DNA from: a bacterium
GTDB lineage: Bacteria; Actinomycetota; Acidimicrobiia; Spongiisociales; Spongiisociaceae
NCBI GenBank assembly: GCA_028821575.1
Contig: JAPPFW010000042.1
Coordinates: forward strand, 23,117-87,116
DNA length: 64,000 bases
Direction: 5' to 3'
This document shows, piece by piece, positions 24,539-31,664 of this stretch. How positions within the stretch are numbered: the stretch's first letter is position 1; each line of letters opens with the position of its first letter. The translations under genes were made by a program, and so were the position numbers. A model generated the notes under the pieces. That model saw only the letters and a program-made list of their open reading frames with translations, did no database searches and was not told where the DNA came from.

Positions 24539-25753
24539 ATGGATTCGAGCACACCGGCGCCGGTACTCGACGGCCTCCGGATCGTGGAGCTGTCAGCCTT
24601 CGTGGCGGTCCCGCTGGCGGGAATGACGCTCGCGCAGTTGGGGGCGGACGTGATCCGGGTGGACCCGATCGGCGGCGGCCTCGACTACCGGAGGCGGCCG
24701 ATCACCGACTCGGGCGCCGGTCTCTACTGGGCAGGCCTCAACAAGGGGAAACGTTCGGTCACGCTCGACCTCCGGAGCGAGCAGGGAAGGAGCATCGTCC
24801 GGGATCTGGTCACCGCGCCGGGTAAGGACGCCGGGGTCTTGATCACCAACCTCTCCCCACGATGGATCTCCTACGAAGAGCTCCGCCGCGACCGGCCCGA
24901 TCTGATCATGGTCGTGCTCAAGGGCAACCCGGACGGCTCGATCGCGGTGGACTACACGGTCAACGCCGCCGCCGGTTTTCCGGCGATCACGGGAGTAGGT
25001 GACGATCCCGTCAACCACGTCCTGCCGGCCTGGGACCTGGTGGCGGGGGGAATGGTGGCGACCGCGGTCCTGTCCGCCGAGCGGCGCCGCTACCGCACCG
25101 GCGAGGGAAGCCTGGTCGAACTATCCCTGGCGGATGTCGCCTTCGCAACGCTGGGGCATCTGGGCCAAGTGGCGGAGGTGGTAATCAACGACGAGGACCG
25201 CGCCCGGTACGGCAACTACCTGTTCGGCTCGTTCGGCAAGGACTTCGCGACCTCCGATGGGGAGCGCGTGATGATCATCGCCCTCACGCCCCGACACTGG
25301 TCGTCTCTGGTGGAGGCAACCGGAACCGCCACAGCCATTGCCCGGATCGAGAGCGACCTCGGGTTGGTGCTGGCGGACGAGGGAGCTCGCTTCGCGGCGC
25401 GGGAGCGGATCACCGAGGTCATGGAGGGCTGGTTCGCTCGACACACCCTGGAAGAGGTGGGCCGGGCGATGGACCGTCACCGGATCTGCTGGGGCCCCTA
25501 CCGGACGGTGCGCCAACTCCTCGAAGCAGACCCCAGGGTGCAGCCCGAGCTAAACCCGATGTGGGCCCATGTGAACCAGCCCGGGATCGGTACGTATCCG
25601 GTTCCCGGCACACCACTTGCATTCTCCGCGCTACCTCGGAGGGCACCCCGACCGGCGCCTCTCTTGGGAGCCGACACCGAACCGGTGCTGGCCGAACTGC
25701 TCGGCCTGGGAACCACTCGGCTAGAACGGCTACGGCAGCTGGGGGTCCTCTGA
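24539..25753 (+). CDS. mct: CaiB/BaiF CoA-transferase family protein, probable 2-methylfumaryl-CoA isomerase
   Basis: 404 residues, class III CoA-transferase fold. Stretches such as GMTLAQLGADVIRVDPIGGG, YWAGLNKGKRSV, VDYTVNAAAGFP, VNHVLPAWDLV and RYGNYLFGSFGKDF closely resemble, as I recall it, the mesaconyl-CoA C1-C4 CoA transferase (2-methylfumaryl-CoA isomerase) of the 3-hydroxypropionate bicycle. That enzyme moves CoA within mesaconate without an external acceptor. Divergent from the cupin operon and 304 bp ahead of an HpaI-type aldolase. Mesaconyl-C4-CoA hydratase and malyl/citramalyl-CoA lyase are not in the window. A general formyl-CoA-transferase-like enzyme is the alternative. Confidence 0.75.
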   Translation: MDSSTPAPVLDGLRIVELSAFVAVPLAGMTLAQLGADVIRVDPIGGGLDYRRRPITDSGAGLYWAGLNKGKRSVTLDLRSEQGRSIVRDLVTAPGKDAGVLITNLSPRWISYEELRRDRPDLIMVVLKGNPDGSIAVDYTVNAAAGFPAITGVGDDPVNHVLPAWDLVAGGMVATAVLSAERRRYRTGEGSLVELSLADVAFATLGHLGQVAEVVINDEDRARYGNYLFGSFGKDFATSDGERVMIIALTPRHWSSLVEATGTATAIARIESDLGLVLADEGARFAARERITEVMEGWFARHTLEEVGRAMDRHRICWGPYRTVRQLLEADPRVQPELNPMWAHVNQPGIGTYPVPGTPLAFSALPRRAPRPAPLLGADTEPVLAELLGLGTTRLERLRQLGVL

Positions 25754-26057
25754 ATTCCCGGTCCAGGAAACGGTCTTCAGATCGCGAAATTCACCGCCAC
25801 CGAAACCTCCGCTGGGCCCGCCCCCGCCACCACCATTCCTCGGATGGGAGCGCGAACGGCCGTCGCTGGGCCATTCATGTCCCTAGATGATCCCGCGGGC
25901 GGTCGGACGACGTCCAATCCGGCACCGCCCCGGTGCCTGACTACCTCCATAGTGCAGCACGGCTGTGACGAATTCAACCCCCCCGGGCGAAGAGGTTTTA
26001 GCGATCCGGCCGCAGGCAGCCCGGCCGGGGTAGTTATCGCGCCGCCATGCTGCCATC
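25754..26057. other. 304-bp gap, no gene seen
   Basis: Frames here are short and without recognisable motifs; codon choice does not look coding. The promoter of the aldolase gene probably lies near its 3' end. No repeat or hairpin stood out. Confidence 0.4.
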
Positions 26058-26849
26058 ATGTCGGCTATGCGACCTAACCCGCTCCGCGCCAGGTGGGCGG
26101 CCGGCGAGCCTGCCATCGGTGGTTGGCTTACGATTCCCAACCAACTGACCGCGGAGGTGACAGCAGCAGCCGACCTCGACTACATATGCATCGACATGCA
26201 GCACGGGCTGATCGACTACTCGGATGTCTTGCGCATGCTGACCGCTGTCACTGCGAGCGGCGTGACCCCCATCGTCCGGGTACCGGAGAACTCGATCGCC
26301 AACATCTCCACCGTTCTTGACGCCGGCGCCATCGGGGTGATCGTCCCACTGGTCAACACGGTGGCGGAGGCGGCTTCCGTGGTCGCCGCCTGCCGTTACC
26401 CACCGCTTGGCGAGCGGAGCTACGGCGCGACCAGGGCCGCGGCCGTGGAGGGACCGGACTACTACGACCGGGCCAACGACGAGGTGGTCTGCATACCGAT
26501 GATCGAGACCGTCGAGGCTGTCGACGACCTGGACGGCATCCTGTCGATCCCGGGGATCGACGTGGCCTACGTGGGCCCTTCCGACCTGTCCATATCGATG
26601 GGGTACTGGCCCGGAACGACGGCAGCTCCCTTCCTGGCCATGCTCGATCGGATAGTCGAGGCCTGTGACCGCCACGGCGTGGTGCCCGCAATCCAGGCCT
26701 CACCGTCCACCGCTGCCGACCGCTTGGCGCGCGGTTTCCGAATGGTCACCGTGGTGACGGACATCCTGGCCTACCGGGTCTCGGTCGACCTGGCCATCGC
26801 CCAGGCTCGCGGGACCGATCCGGGAGGGCCCGGCGCGCCCCTGTACTGA
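26058..26849 (+). CDS. HpcH/HpaI aldolase/citrate lyase family protein
   Basis: 263 residues, class II (metal-dependent) pyruvate-type aldolase. Motifs: YICIDMQHGLIDYSDVLRML (general-base His and EH-like region), PIVRVPENSIANISTVLDAG, GVIVPLVNT, IPMIETVEAVDDLDGIL (metal-binding Glu) and DVAYVGPSDLSISMG (metal-binding Asp). Such enzymes split 4-hydroxy-2-oxo acids into pyruvate plus an aldehyde or glyoxylate. Next to the probable mesaconyl-CoA enzyme it may handle a C5-C6 branched acid or glyoxylate product, but it is not a canonical malyl-CoA lyase. A second ATG lies at 26067. Confidence 0.88.
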   Translation: MSAMRPNPLRARWAAGEPAIGGWLTIPNQLTAEVTAAADLDYICIDMQHGLIDYSDVLRMLTAVTASGVTPIVRVPENSIANISTVLDAGAIGVIVPLVNTVAEAASVVAACRYPPLGERSYGATRAAAVEGPDYYDRANDEVVCIPMIETVEAVDDLDGILSIPGIDVAYVGPSDLSISMGYWPGTTAAPFLAMLDRIVEACDRHGVVPAIQASPSTAADRLARGFRMVTVVTDILAYRVSVDLAIAQARGTDPGGPGAPLY

Positions 26850-26943
26850 GGGGGACGCCGATCGGACGCCGGACCGGGCCATTGCCCGCCCGGGAGCATG
26901 GGAGAGGTGGCACGACCTCTGCTTCACAGCACGAGCACGTAGA

Positions 26944-27615
26944 ATGCCGGACGTGAAACCGGTCCGGGATCTGCACGAGTCAGCGGTCAGGCTCGCTCGC
27001 CTCGCCGAGCAAGTGCCTGTGGGGACCCGCGGCGGATCGGTCCATCCGTCGGAACTCGTAGCAGGCATCAACGCCGAGTCCGATCTGGCCTGCCGGTCGG
27101 GACCGTTCGGCCCGGTGGCCCCGAACCGCTTCGCGGTGCGGCTCAACAAGGTCGACCTGGCGGCCCTGGGCAACCAGAGACGCCTGACGCATGAACTGGA
27201 ACGCATCACCGAAAGCACGGCGATGGGCAGAGGGCGTCGCTTGGAAGGACCGGTCCGGGTCTGGCTGGAGGCGGACACCTCGATGGAGCAGGGGTCGTTG
27301 GCGGTGCGCTCCTTTCACCGCCCCGGCCGCCGTCCGGCCTGGGCTTTCCTGACCGGTGGCGGAACGACCCTGGAGATCACCGTCAACCTTTCCCTGGTGG
27401 GCCGGGCCGGCGACGCCGATGTCACCATCGCCCACGGCTCGGTCAGCGACCATCACGCCCTGGTCTGGTTCGAGGGGGAGAGCGCCTGGATTCGTGACCA
27501 GGGTTCGAGTGGGGGCACCTTCGTCGATGGCGAGGCGGTCAGCGGGAACACCCCGGTTCCGGCTGACGGCATGATCCGTTTCGGAAGGGTCGAGTACATG
27601 CTTCGGGTCGGGTAG
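26944..27615 (+). CDS. fhaA: FhaA-like protein (DUF3662 and FHA domains)
   Basis: 223 residues. The N-terminal ~110 match the DUF3662/FhaA N-domain pattern (VHPSELVAGINAESD, VAPNRFAVRLNKVDLAAL, LTHELERITES). The C-terminal FHA domain (~135-223) has SLVGRAGDADVTIAHGSVSDHHAL and GSSGGTFVDGEAV, with the GR, S and H residues used for phosphothreonine binding. It reads ligands phosphorylated by PknB-type kinases in cell-wall synthesis. First gene of the operon running to 34753; 3 bp separate it from fhaB. Confidence 0.9.
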   Translation: MPDVKPVRDLHESAVRLARLAEQVPVGTRGGSVHPSELVAGINAESDLACRSGPFGPVAPNRFAVRLNKVDLAALGNQRRLTHELERITESTAMGRGRRLEGPVRVWLEADTSMEQGSLAVRSFHRPGRRPAWAFLTGGGTTLEITVNLSLVGRAGDADVTIAHGSVSDHHALVWFEGESAWIRDQGSSGGTFVDGEAVSGNTPVPADGMIRFGRVEYMLRVG

Positions 27616-27618
27616 TCG

Positions 27619-28032
27619 ATGCCCGCGATCATCCTCGTCTCGCTGAAGCTCATCTTCGTGGCCTACATCTACCTGTTCGTCTGGCAGATCGCCAAGGCCA
27701 TCGCCGCCCATATCGGCACCGGCCAGCCCCGAGAGCGCAGCCGCCCGGGAACCGGGCTGACGGTGGTCCGCAGCGACACCCAGACCGGGCTGAGCGTGGA
27801 GGTACGCCAGCCGGTGGTCCTGGGTAGGGGGAAGGGCGCGGACATAGCGATAGACGACCCCTACGCTTCCGACTTCCATGTGAGGTTGGTCAACGAGACC
27901 GGCGTCCTGTCCCTGTTCGATCTCGGTAGCACCACCGGCACCTACGTGAACGGGAAGCGGGTAGGGGCTCCGCTCGAACTGAGCAAGGGCGACTCGGTGC
28001 AGATCGGCAAGACCGTGCTGGAGGTGACGTGA
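27619..28032 (+). CDS. fhaB: FhaB/FipA-like membrane-anchored FHA protein
   Basis: 137 residues: one N-terminal transmembrane helix (~5-28, LVSLKLIFVAYIYLFVWQIA) and a C-terminal FHA domain (VVLGRGKGADIAIDDPYASDFHVRL, LGSTTGTYVNGKRV). In mycobacteria the counterpart links PknA/B signalling to cell division. Its stop overlaps the GTG of the phosphatase gene (28029), so expression is coupled. Confidence 0.92.
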   Translation: MPAIILVSLKLIFVAYIYLFVWQIAKAIAAHIGTGQPRERSRPGTGLTVVRSDTQTGLSVEVRQPVVLGRGKGADIAIDDPYASDFHVRLVNETGVLSLFDLGSTTGTYVNGKRVGAPLELSKGDSVQIGKTVLEVT

Positions 28033-28751
28033 GATTCGTATGGGCTTCCGACACCCACACCGGCCGGATACGCAAGAACAACGAGGACGTGGTGCATCCC
28101 GAGACCGACGGGCACTGCTCGGGACCTCTCCTGGTGGGTGTGGCGGACGGTCTCGGTGGTCACCGGGACGGTGAGGTAGCCAGCAGGGTGGCCATTGACA
28201 GCGCAGTCAGAGCGGAGGGTCCTCCTTGGCAGAAGGTGAAGGCCGCCAATGCCGCCATCCTGGACGACGTGCTGGGCCACCCCCACCGCGTGGGAATGGG
28301 CACGACGCTCACACTGGCGGAACTCGACCCGGGCGGCAGCGTGACCATCGGTCACGTTGGGGATAGCCGGGCCTACCTGCTGCGGGCCGGAAGGCTGATC
28401 CGCCTGACAGTGGACCACACCTTCGTCCAGGAGGAGATCGAGGCAGGGCGCCTCACCGAGGAACAGGCTCGCATCCATCCCCGCCGCGCCCAGCTCACCC
28501 GCGCCCTCGGGCTAGGGCAGGAGGTGATCGTAGACGTGGGGAGGACCTCCCTCTCGGTCGACGATCGCCTGCTCGTCTGCTCGGACGGACTGACCGCGAT
28601 GGTCACGGACGAGGAGATCACCACCATCCTCCTGGAGGGACCGCCGTCAGACGTGGTGTGGGGGTTGATAGAGGCGGCCAACCGGGCCGGGGGCCACGAC
28701 AACGTCTCCGCGGTTGTGGTGGTGGTTACAGCACCTGAGGTTCCCGACTAA
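28029..28751 (+). CDS. pstP: PP2C-family serine/threonine phosphatase
   Basis: 240 residues, GTG start overlapping fhaB. PP2C motifs: ASDTHTGRIRKNNEDVV (usually GxxRxxNED), VGVADGLGGHRDGEVAS, MGTTLTLAEL, IGHVGDSRAYLLR, LLVCSDGLTAMV and AGGHDNVSAVVV, all with the metal-binding Asp residues. It reverses PknB phosphorylation. It is shorter than mycobacterial PstP because the transmembrane and extracellular tail is missing, so it is probably cytosolic. Confidence 0.93.
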   Translation: MRFVWASDTHTGRIRKNNEDVVHPETDGHCSGPLLVGVADGLGGHRDGEVASRVAIDSAVRAEGPPWQKVKAANAAILDDVLGHPHRVGMGTTLTLAELDPGGSVTIGHVGDSRAYLLRAGRLIRLTVDHTFVQEEIEAGRLTEEQARIHPRRAQLTRALGLGQEVIVDVGRTSLSVDDRLLVCSDGLTAMVTDEEITTILLEGPPSDVVWGLIEAANRAGGHDNVSAVVVVVTAPEVPD

Positions 28752-29024
28752 GAGGACTAGATGATCTGTTGCGATGGATCCGACCGAAACCGATTGCGCA
28801 GTGCGATCGGTACACAACGAAGTGAAATACGTCCCTGACGGGTATACGTCAGTCTCTCTCGGCGCGGGCTCCCACCCATCTGTTCATGAAGGCCTCATCG
28901 GCGCGACCCGAAAGGCGAATTGTGCGACCGAGACCGGAAGACGACTCGATCTAGCCACCGATCGCCAACTAACAACTACCAACTATCAACCACCAACTAA
29001 TCGAATGACCGGCAACCCGCGGAC
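28752..29024. other. Gap inside the fha-pknB cluster with a CAACT-rich tract
   Basis: No gene is supported. Bases 28965-29000 form a low-complexity run of the type CCAACTAACAACTACCAACT, related as reverse complement to the TTGGTGGTTGG tract at 13141-13165. A weak inverted repeat TGACG-ggtata-CGTCA is at 28836-28851. The gap separates fhaA-fhaB-pstP from rodA, so a second promoter is likely here. Confidence 0.4.
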
Positions 29025-30368
29025 GTGCGGGGCCGCGGTTCCGGGTACCGGTCGTCCCGGCACAGGAACCTTCCGGTGAGCCGCACCGCCGAGGCCGTCC
29101 TGGTGCTGGCGGCCGCCGCCCTGGCGGCTTTCGGCGTTCTCCTGGTCAACTTCGCCAGGGGCGTGAACCTCAACGCGGACACCCCCGTGACGCTTCTGGT
29201 GTTCATCACCGTCTTCGGCGGTCTACTGGCGGCCGTCAGATCGTGGGCCCCGCGCTCGGTGCCGTTCCTGATCCCGCTGGCGGCCACCCTCACCGCGGTG
29301 GGTTTCGTGATCCTGTACCGCCTCGACCATCATCTGGCCGGCGTGCAGCGCTGGTGGCTGCTGTCCAACGCCGGTCTGGCAGCCCTGTGGCTCTTCTCCG
29401 TCAGGACGAGAGGGATTCGCTCGCTGGCCCGCCATCGCTACGTCTTGCTGGCTGTCGCCGCGGTCCTCGCGTCGCTTCCTCTGATCCCTGCGGTGGAGGG
29501 TCTCCCGGTGCAGGGACTGCCGATCAACGGCTCCCGGCTCTGGGTGGAGTGGTACTGGGGCGTTCGCATCCGCTTCCAGTCCGGCGAGGTGGCGAGGCTT
29601 CTCCTGGTTGTGTTTCTCGCCTCGTTCCTGTCAGAGCACCAGACAGCTCTAAGCGCGGCAGGGCGGACGGCGGGAAGGTTCCGCCTCCCGCAACCCCGGG
29701 GTCTATTGCCCGCGGGGGTCGCCTGGATCGCCAGCCTCGGGATCCTCCTGTACCTAAGAGATCTGGGCGCCTCCCTCCTCCTCGCCGGCGTGGTTCTTAC
29801 GATGCTGTACATAGCCACCAACAGACCCTCCTACCTGGCGACGGGAGCCGGCCTCGTGGTGACCGGTGTGCTGGTTGCATACTTCGTGGTCGGCCATGTA
29901 GGGGACCGGATCGACGCCTGGTTCGATCCATGGGCCAACCTCGACGGCGCCGGCCTTCAGACCGTCCAGGGGCTGTTCGCGCTGGCCGCCGGGAGCCTCT
30001 CGGGCACGGGTCTGGGCCTGGGTGAGCCGGACCTGATCCCCGCGGCGACCACCGGATTCGTCTTCGCCGCTGCGGGGGAGGAGTTGGGTCTGGCCGGATC
30101 CGTGGTGGTTCTGGCCGCGTACGCTCTGCTGGTAGCGACGGGCTTCGGCATCGCGCTGCGCGCTAGGGACCTCTTCCGCAAGCTGCTGGCCGCCGGCCTG
30201 TCCCTCACGCTCGGCCTGCAGACCCTGCTGGTTGTCGCCGGCGTGCTGCGGATCCTCCCGGTGACCGGCATGACCGCCCCCTTCATGTCGGCCGGAGGTT
30301 CCTCGACGGTGGCCGGTTTCCTGCTCCTGGCGCTGCTCGCGCGCACCAGCCACGAGGAACGCACGTGA
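29025..30368 (+). CDS. rodA: RodA/FtsW/SpoVE family peptidoglycan polymerase
   Basis: SEDS-family glycosyltransferase, up to 447 residues; about ten hydrophobic segments. Signatures: FQSGEVARLLLVVFLASFL (SGE motif region), LGASLLLAGVVLTMLYIATN with the essential Asp in LRDLGASLL, LGEPDLIPAATTGFVFAAAGEELG (extracellular loop), and the C-terminal VTGMTAPFMSAGGSSTVAGFLLLALL. The in-frame GTG at 29076 is the better start because AGGA precedes it and the first 17 codons look non-coding. The gene overlaps pbpA by 4 bp. Polymerises glycan strands with its partner PBP. Confidence 0.93.
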   Translation: MRGRGSGYRSSRHRNLPVSRTAEAVLVLAAAALAAFGVLLVNFARGVNLNADTPVTLLVFITVFGGLLAAVRSWAPRSVPFLIPLAATLTAVGFVILYRLDHHLAGVQRWWLLSNAGLAALWLFSVRTRGIRSLARHRYVLLAVAAVLASLPLIPAVEGLPVQGLPINGSRLWVEWYWGVRIRFQSGEVARLLLVVFLASFLSEHQTALSAAGRTAGRFRLPQPRGLLPAGVAWIASLGILLYLRDLGASLLLAGVVLTMLYIATNRPSYLATGAGLVVTGVLVAYFVVGHVGDRIDAWFDPWANLDGAGLQTVQGLFALAAGSLSGTGLGLGEPDLIPAATTGFVFAAAGEELGLAGSVVVLAAYALLVATGFGIALRARDLFRKLLAAGLSLTLGLQTLLVVAGVLRILPVTGMTAPFMSAGGSSTVAGFLLLALLARTSHEERT

Positions 30369-31501
30369 ACGGACCGATGCGACGCGTGGCGTTGGGCCTG
30401 TTCCTGGCCTTCCTGGTCCTGGCCCTGGATGTCACCTACTGGCAGATCATCGCCGCCGACCGGCTCCGGGCACACCCCCAGAACGCCCGTGCACAGTTGG
30501 CCCGCTCAGGCCGGGAGAGGGGTCAGATCATCTCCTCCGACACCGTGGTGCTGGCAATATCGGTACCGGACCCCTCCGACCCTCGCTACTACGTCCGCGA
30601 GTATCCCCACGGGCAGCTCTACGCGCACACCGTGGGTTTCTCGTCCCCGCTGTTCGGTGACAGCGGCCTCGAGCGCTCCCAGGCCGTCGTCCTCACGTCG
30701 GGCCGGGACCTGACCGTCTCGGGGATCATCAACGCCCTCATCGGCGAGGACCGCCGGGCCCGCTCGATACAGATCACCCTGAACCACCGGCTGCAACGGA
30801 CCGCGGCGCGCGCGCTTGGCAGCCGGTATGGGGCGTTGGTCGCCATCGAACCGACCACCGGACGCCTGCTCGCCCTCGCCAGTTCCCCGACGTTCGATCC
30901 CAACTTCCTGATCGGCTCCGAGGCCGCAACCGTGTGGAACGCACTCGGCCGGGACCCTTCCCGCCCCCTCCAGAACCGAGCCACCGGAAGGTGGCTTCCG
31001 GGCGACCTCCTGCCCGAGGATGTGGTCACCGGCATCCCCAGCGGTCCGGACACCAGCAGCGAGTCGGCCTTCTCGCTGGCTCTCAGGACGGCAGCCGTGG
31101 CGACCGGCGGTCAGCCGATGAGTCCGTACGTGGTGGCTAGGGTCTTCGACCGGGATTCGCAACTCGAGTCCGAGACCGAACCGATCCCATTCGCCCAACG
31201 GCTCAGCGGCGAGGAGGTAGCCACCCTGCGCGACAGCATGGACGTGCTGGAAATCGATAGTGCCCGATTCGGCCCGATACGTGGCCTCGGTGCGTCCGGC
31301 ACCGACCGGGACGCATTCGACCGCCCACGCATCTGGTTCGTCGGTTTCCTCCCACTGGGCCAGCCGGCCATCGCCGTGGCGGTGGTGATCGAGTCGGTGG
31401 CGGCGAGCGGATCCCGCGGCACCGGCACTGCGGAGGCCGCTTCGATCGGCAGGGCTGTCATGGTGGCCTGGCTGGACCAGCAGAGTCCACTCGGTCGATG
31501 A
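30365..31501 (+). CDS. pbpA: Degenerate PbpA-like class B penicillin-binding protein lacking catalytic motifs
   Basis: 378 residues, against ~490 for mycobacterial PbpA. N-terminal membrane helix at ~8-24; the pedestal region is well kept (GRERGQIISSD, YPHGQLYAHTVGF, ITLNHRLQRTAARALG, ALVAIEPTTGRLLALASSPTFDPN). After PLQNRATGRW, where active PBPs have YPPGSTFK, this protein reads LPGDLLPED, so the SxxK nucleophile is gone. Roughly 120 residues including the SxN motif are missing, and KTG is replaced by ASGT (~310-313). The surrounding transpeptidase-fold parts (FSLALRTAAVATGGQPMSPYVV, IWFVGFLP) remain. The frame is intact and overlaps rodA by 4 bp, so it looks maintained as a non-catalytic partner of RodA rather than random decay. 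Confidence 0.88.
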   Translation: MNGPMRRVALGLFLAFLVLALDVTYWQIIAADRLRAHPQNARAQLARSGRERGQIISSDTVVLAISVPDPSDPRYYVREYPHGQLYAHTVGFSSPLFGDSGLERSQAVVLTSGRDLTVSGIINALIGEDRRARSIQITLNHRLQRTAARALGSRYGALVAIEPTTGRLLALASSPTFDPNFLIGSEAATVWNALGRDPSRPLQNRATGRWLPGDLLPEDVVTGIPSGPDTSSESAFSLALRTAAVATGGQPMSPYVVARVFDRDSQLESETEPIPFAQRLSGEEVATLRDSMDVLEIDSARFGPIRGLGASGTDRDAFDRPRIWFVGFLPLGQPAIAVAVVIESVAASGSRGTGTAEAASIGRAVMVAWLDQQSPLGR

Positions 31502-31650
31502 TGCCGCCCAGCTCGGGAACCCGCGCATCGCCAGCCGGGAAGGAGCCTTCCCGGGCCGCCGCGCGGACGCGCCGGGCCAACCGCGACCCTGCCGTCGCAG
31601 AGGTGGCCCCCGCCGGGACATGGCGAAAGATTCCCCCGGCGGAGCACTAG
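31498..31650 (+). CDS. Possible 50-residue Pro/Ala/Arg-rich small ORF between pbpA and pknB
   Basis: An ATG overlapping the pbpA stop (ATGA) opens a 50-codon frame, rich in Ala, Pro and Arg, that ends just before the pknB start. The coupling geometry matches real junctions in this operon, but the composition is what random high-GC sequence gives and no motif is present. Low confidence. Confidence 0.2.
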   Translation: MMPPSSGTRASPAGKEPSRAAARTRRANRDPAVAEVAPAGTWRKIPPAEH

Positions 31651-31664
31651 ATTCAGGGGTGGTC

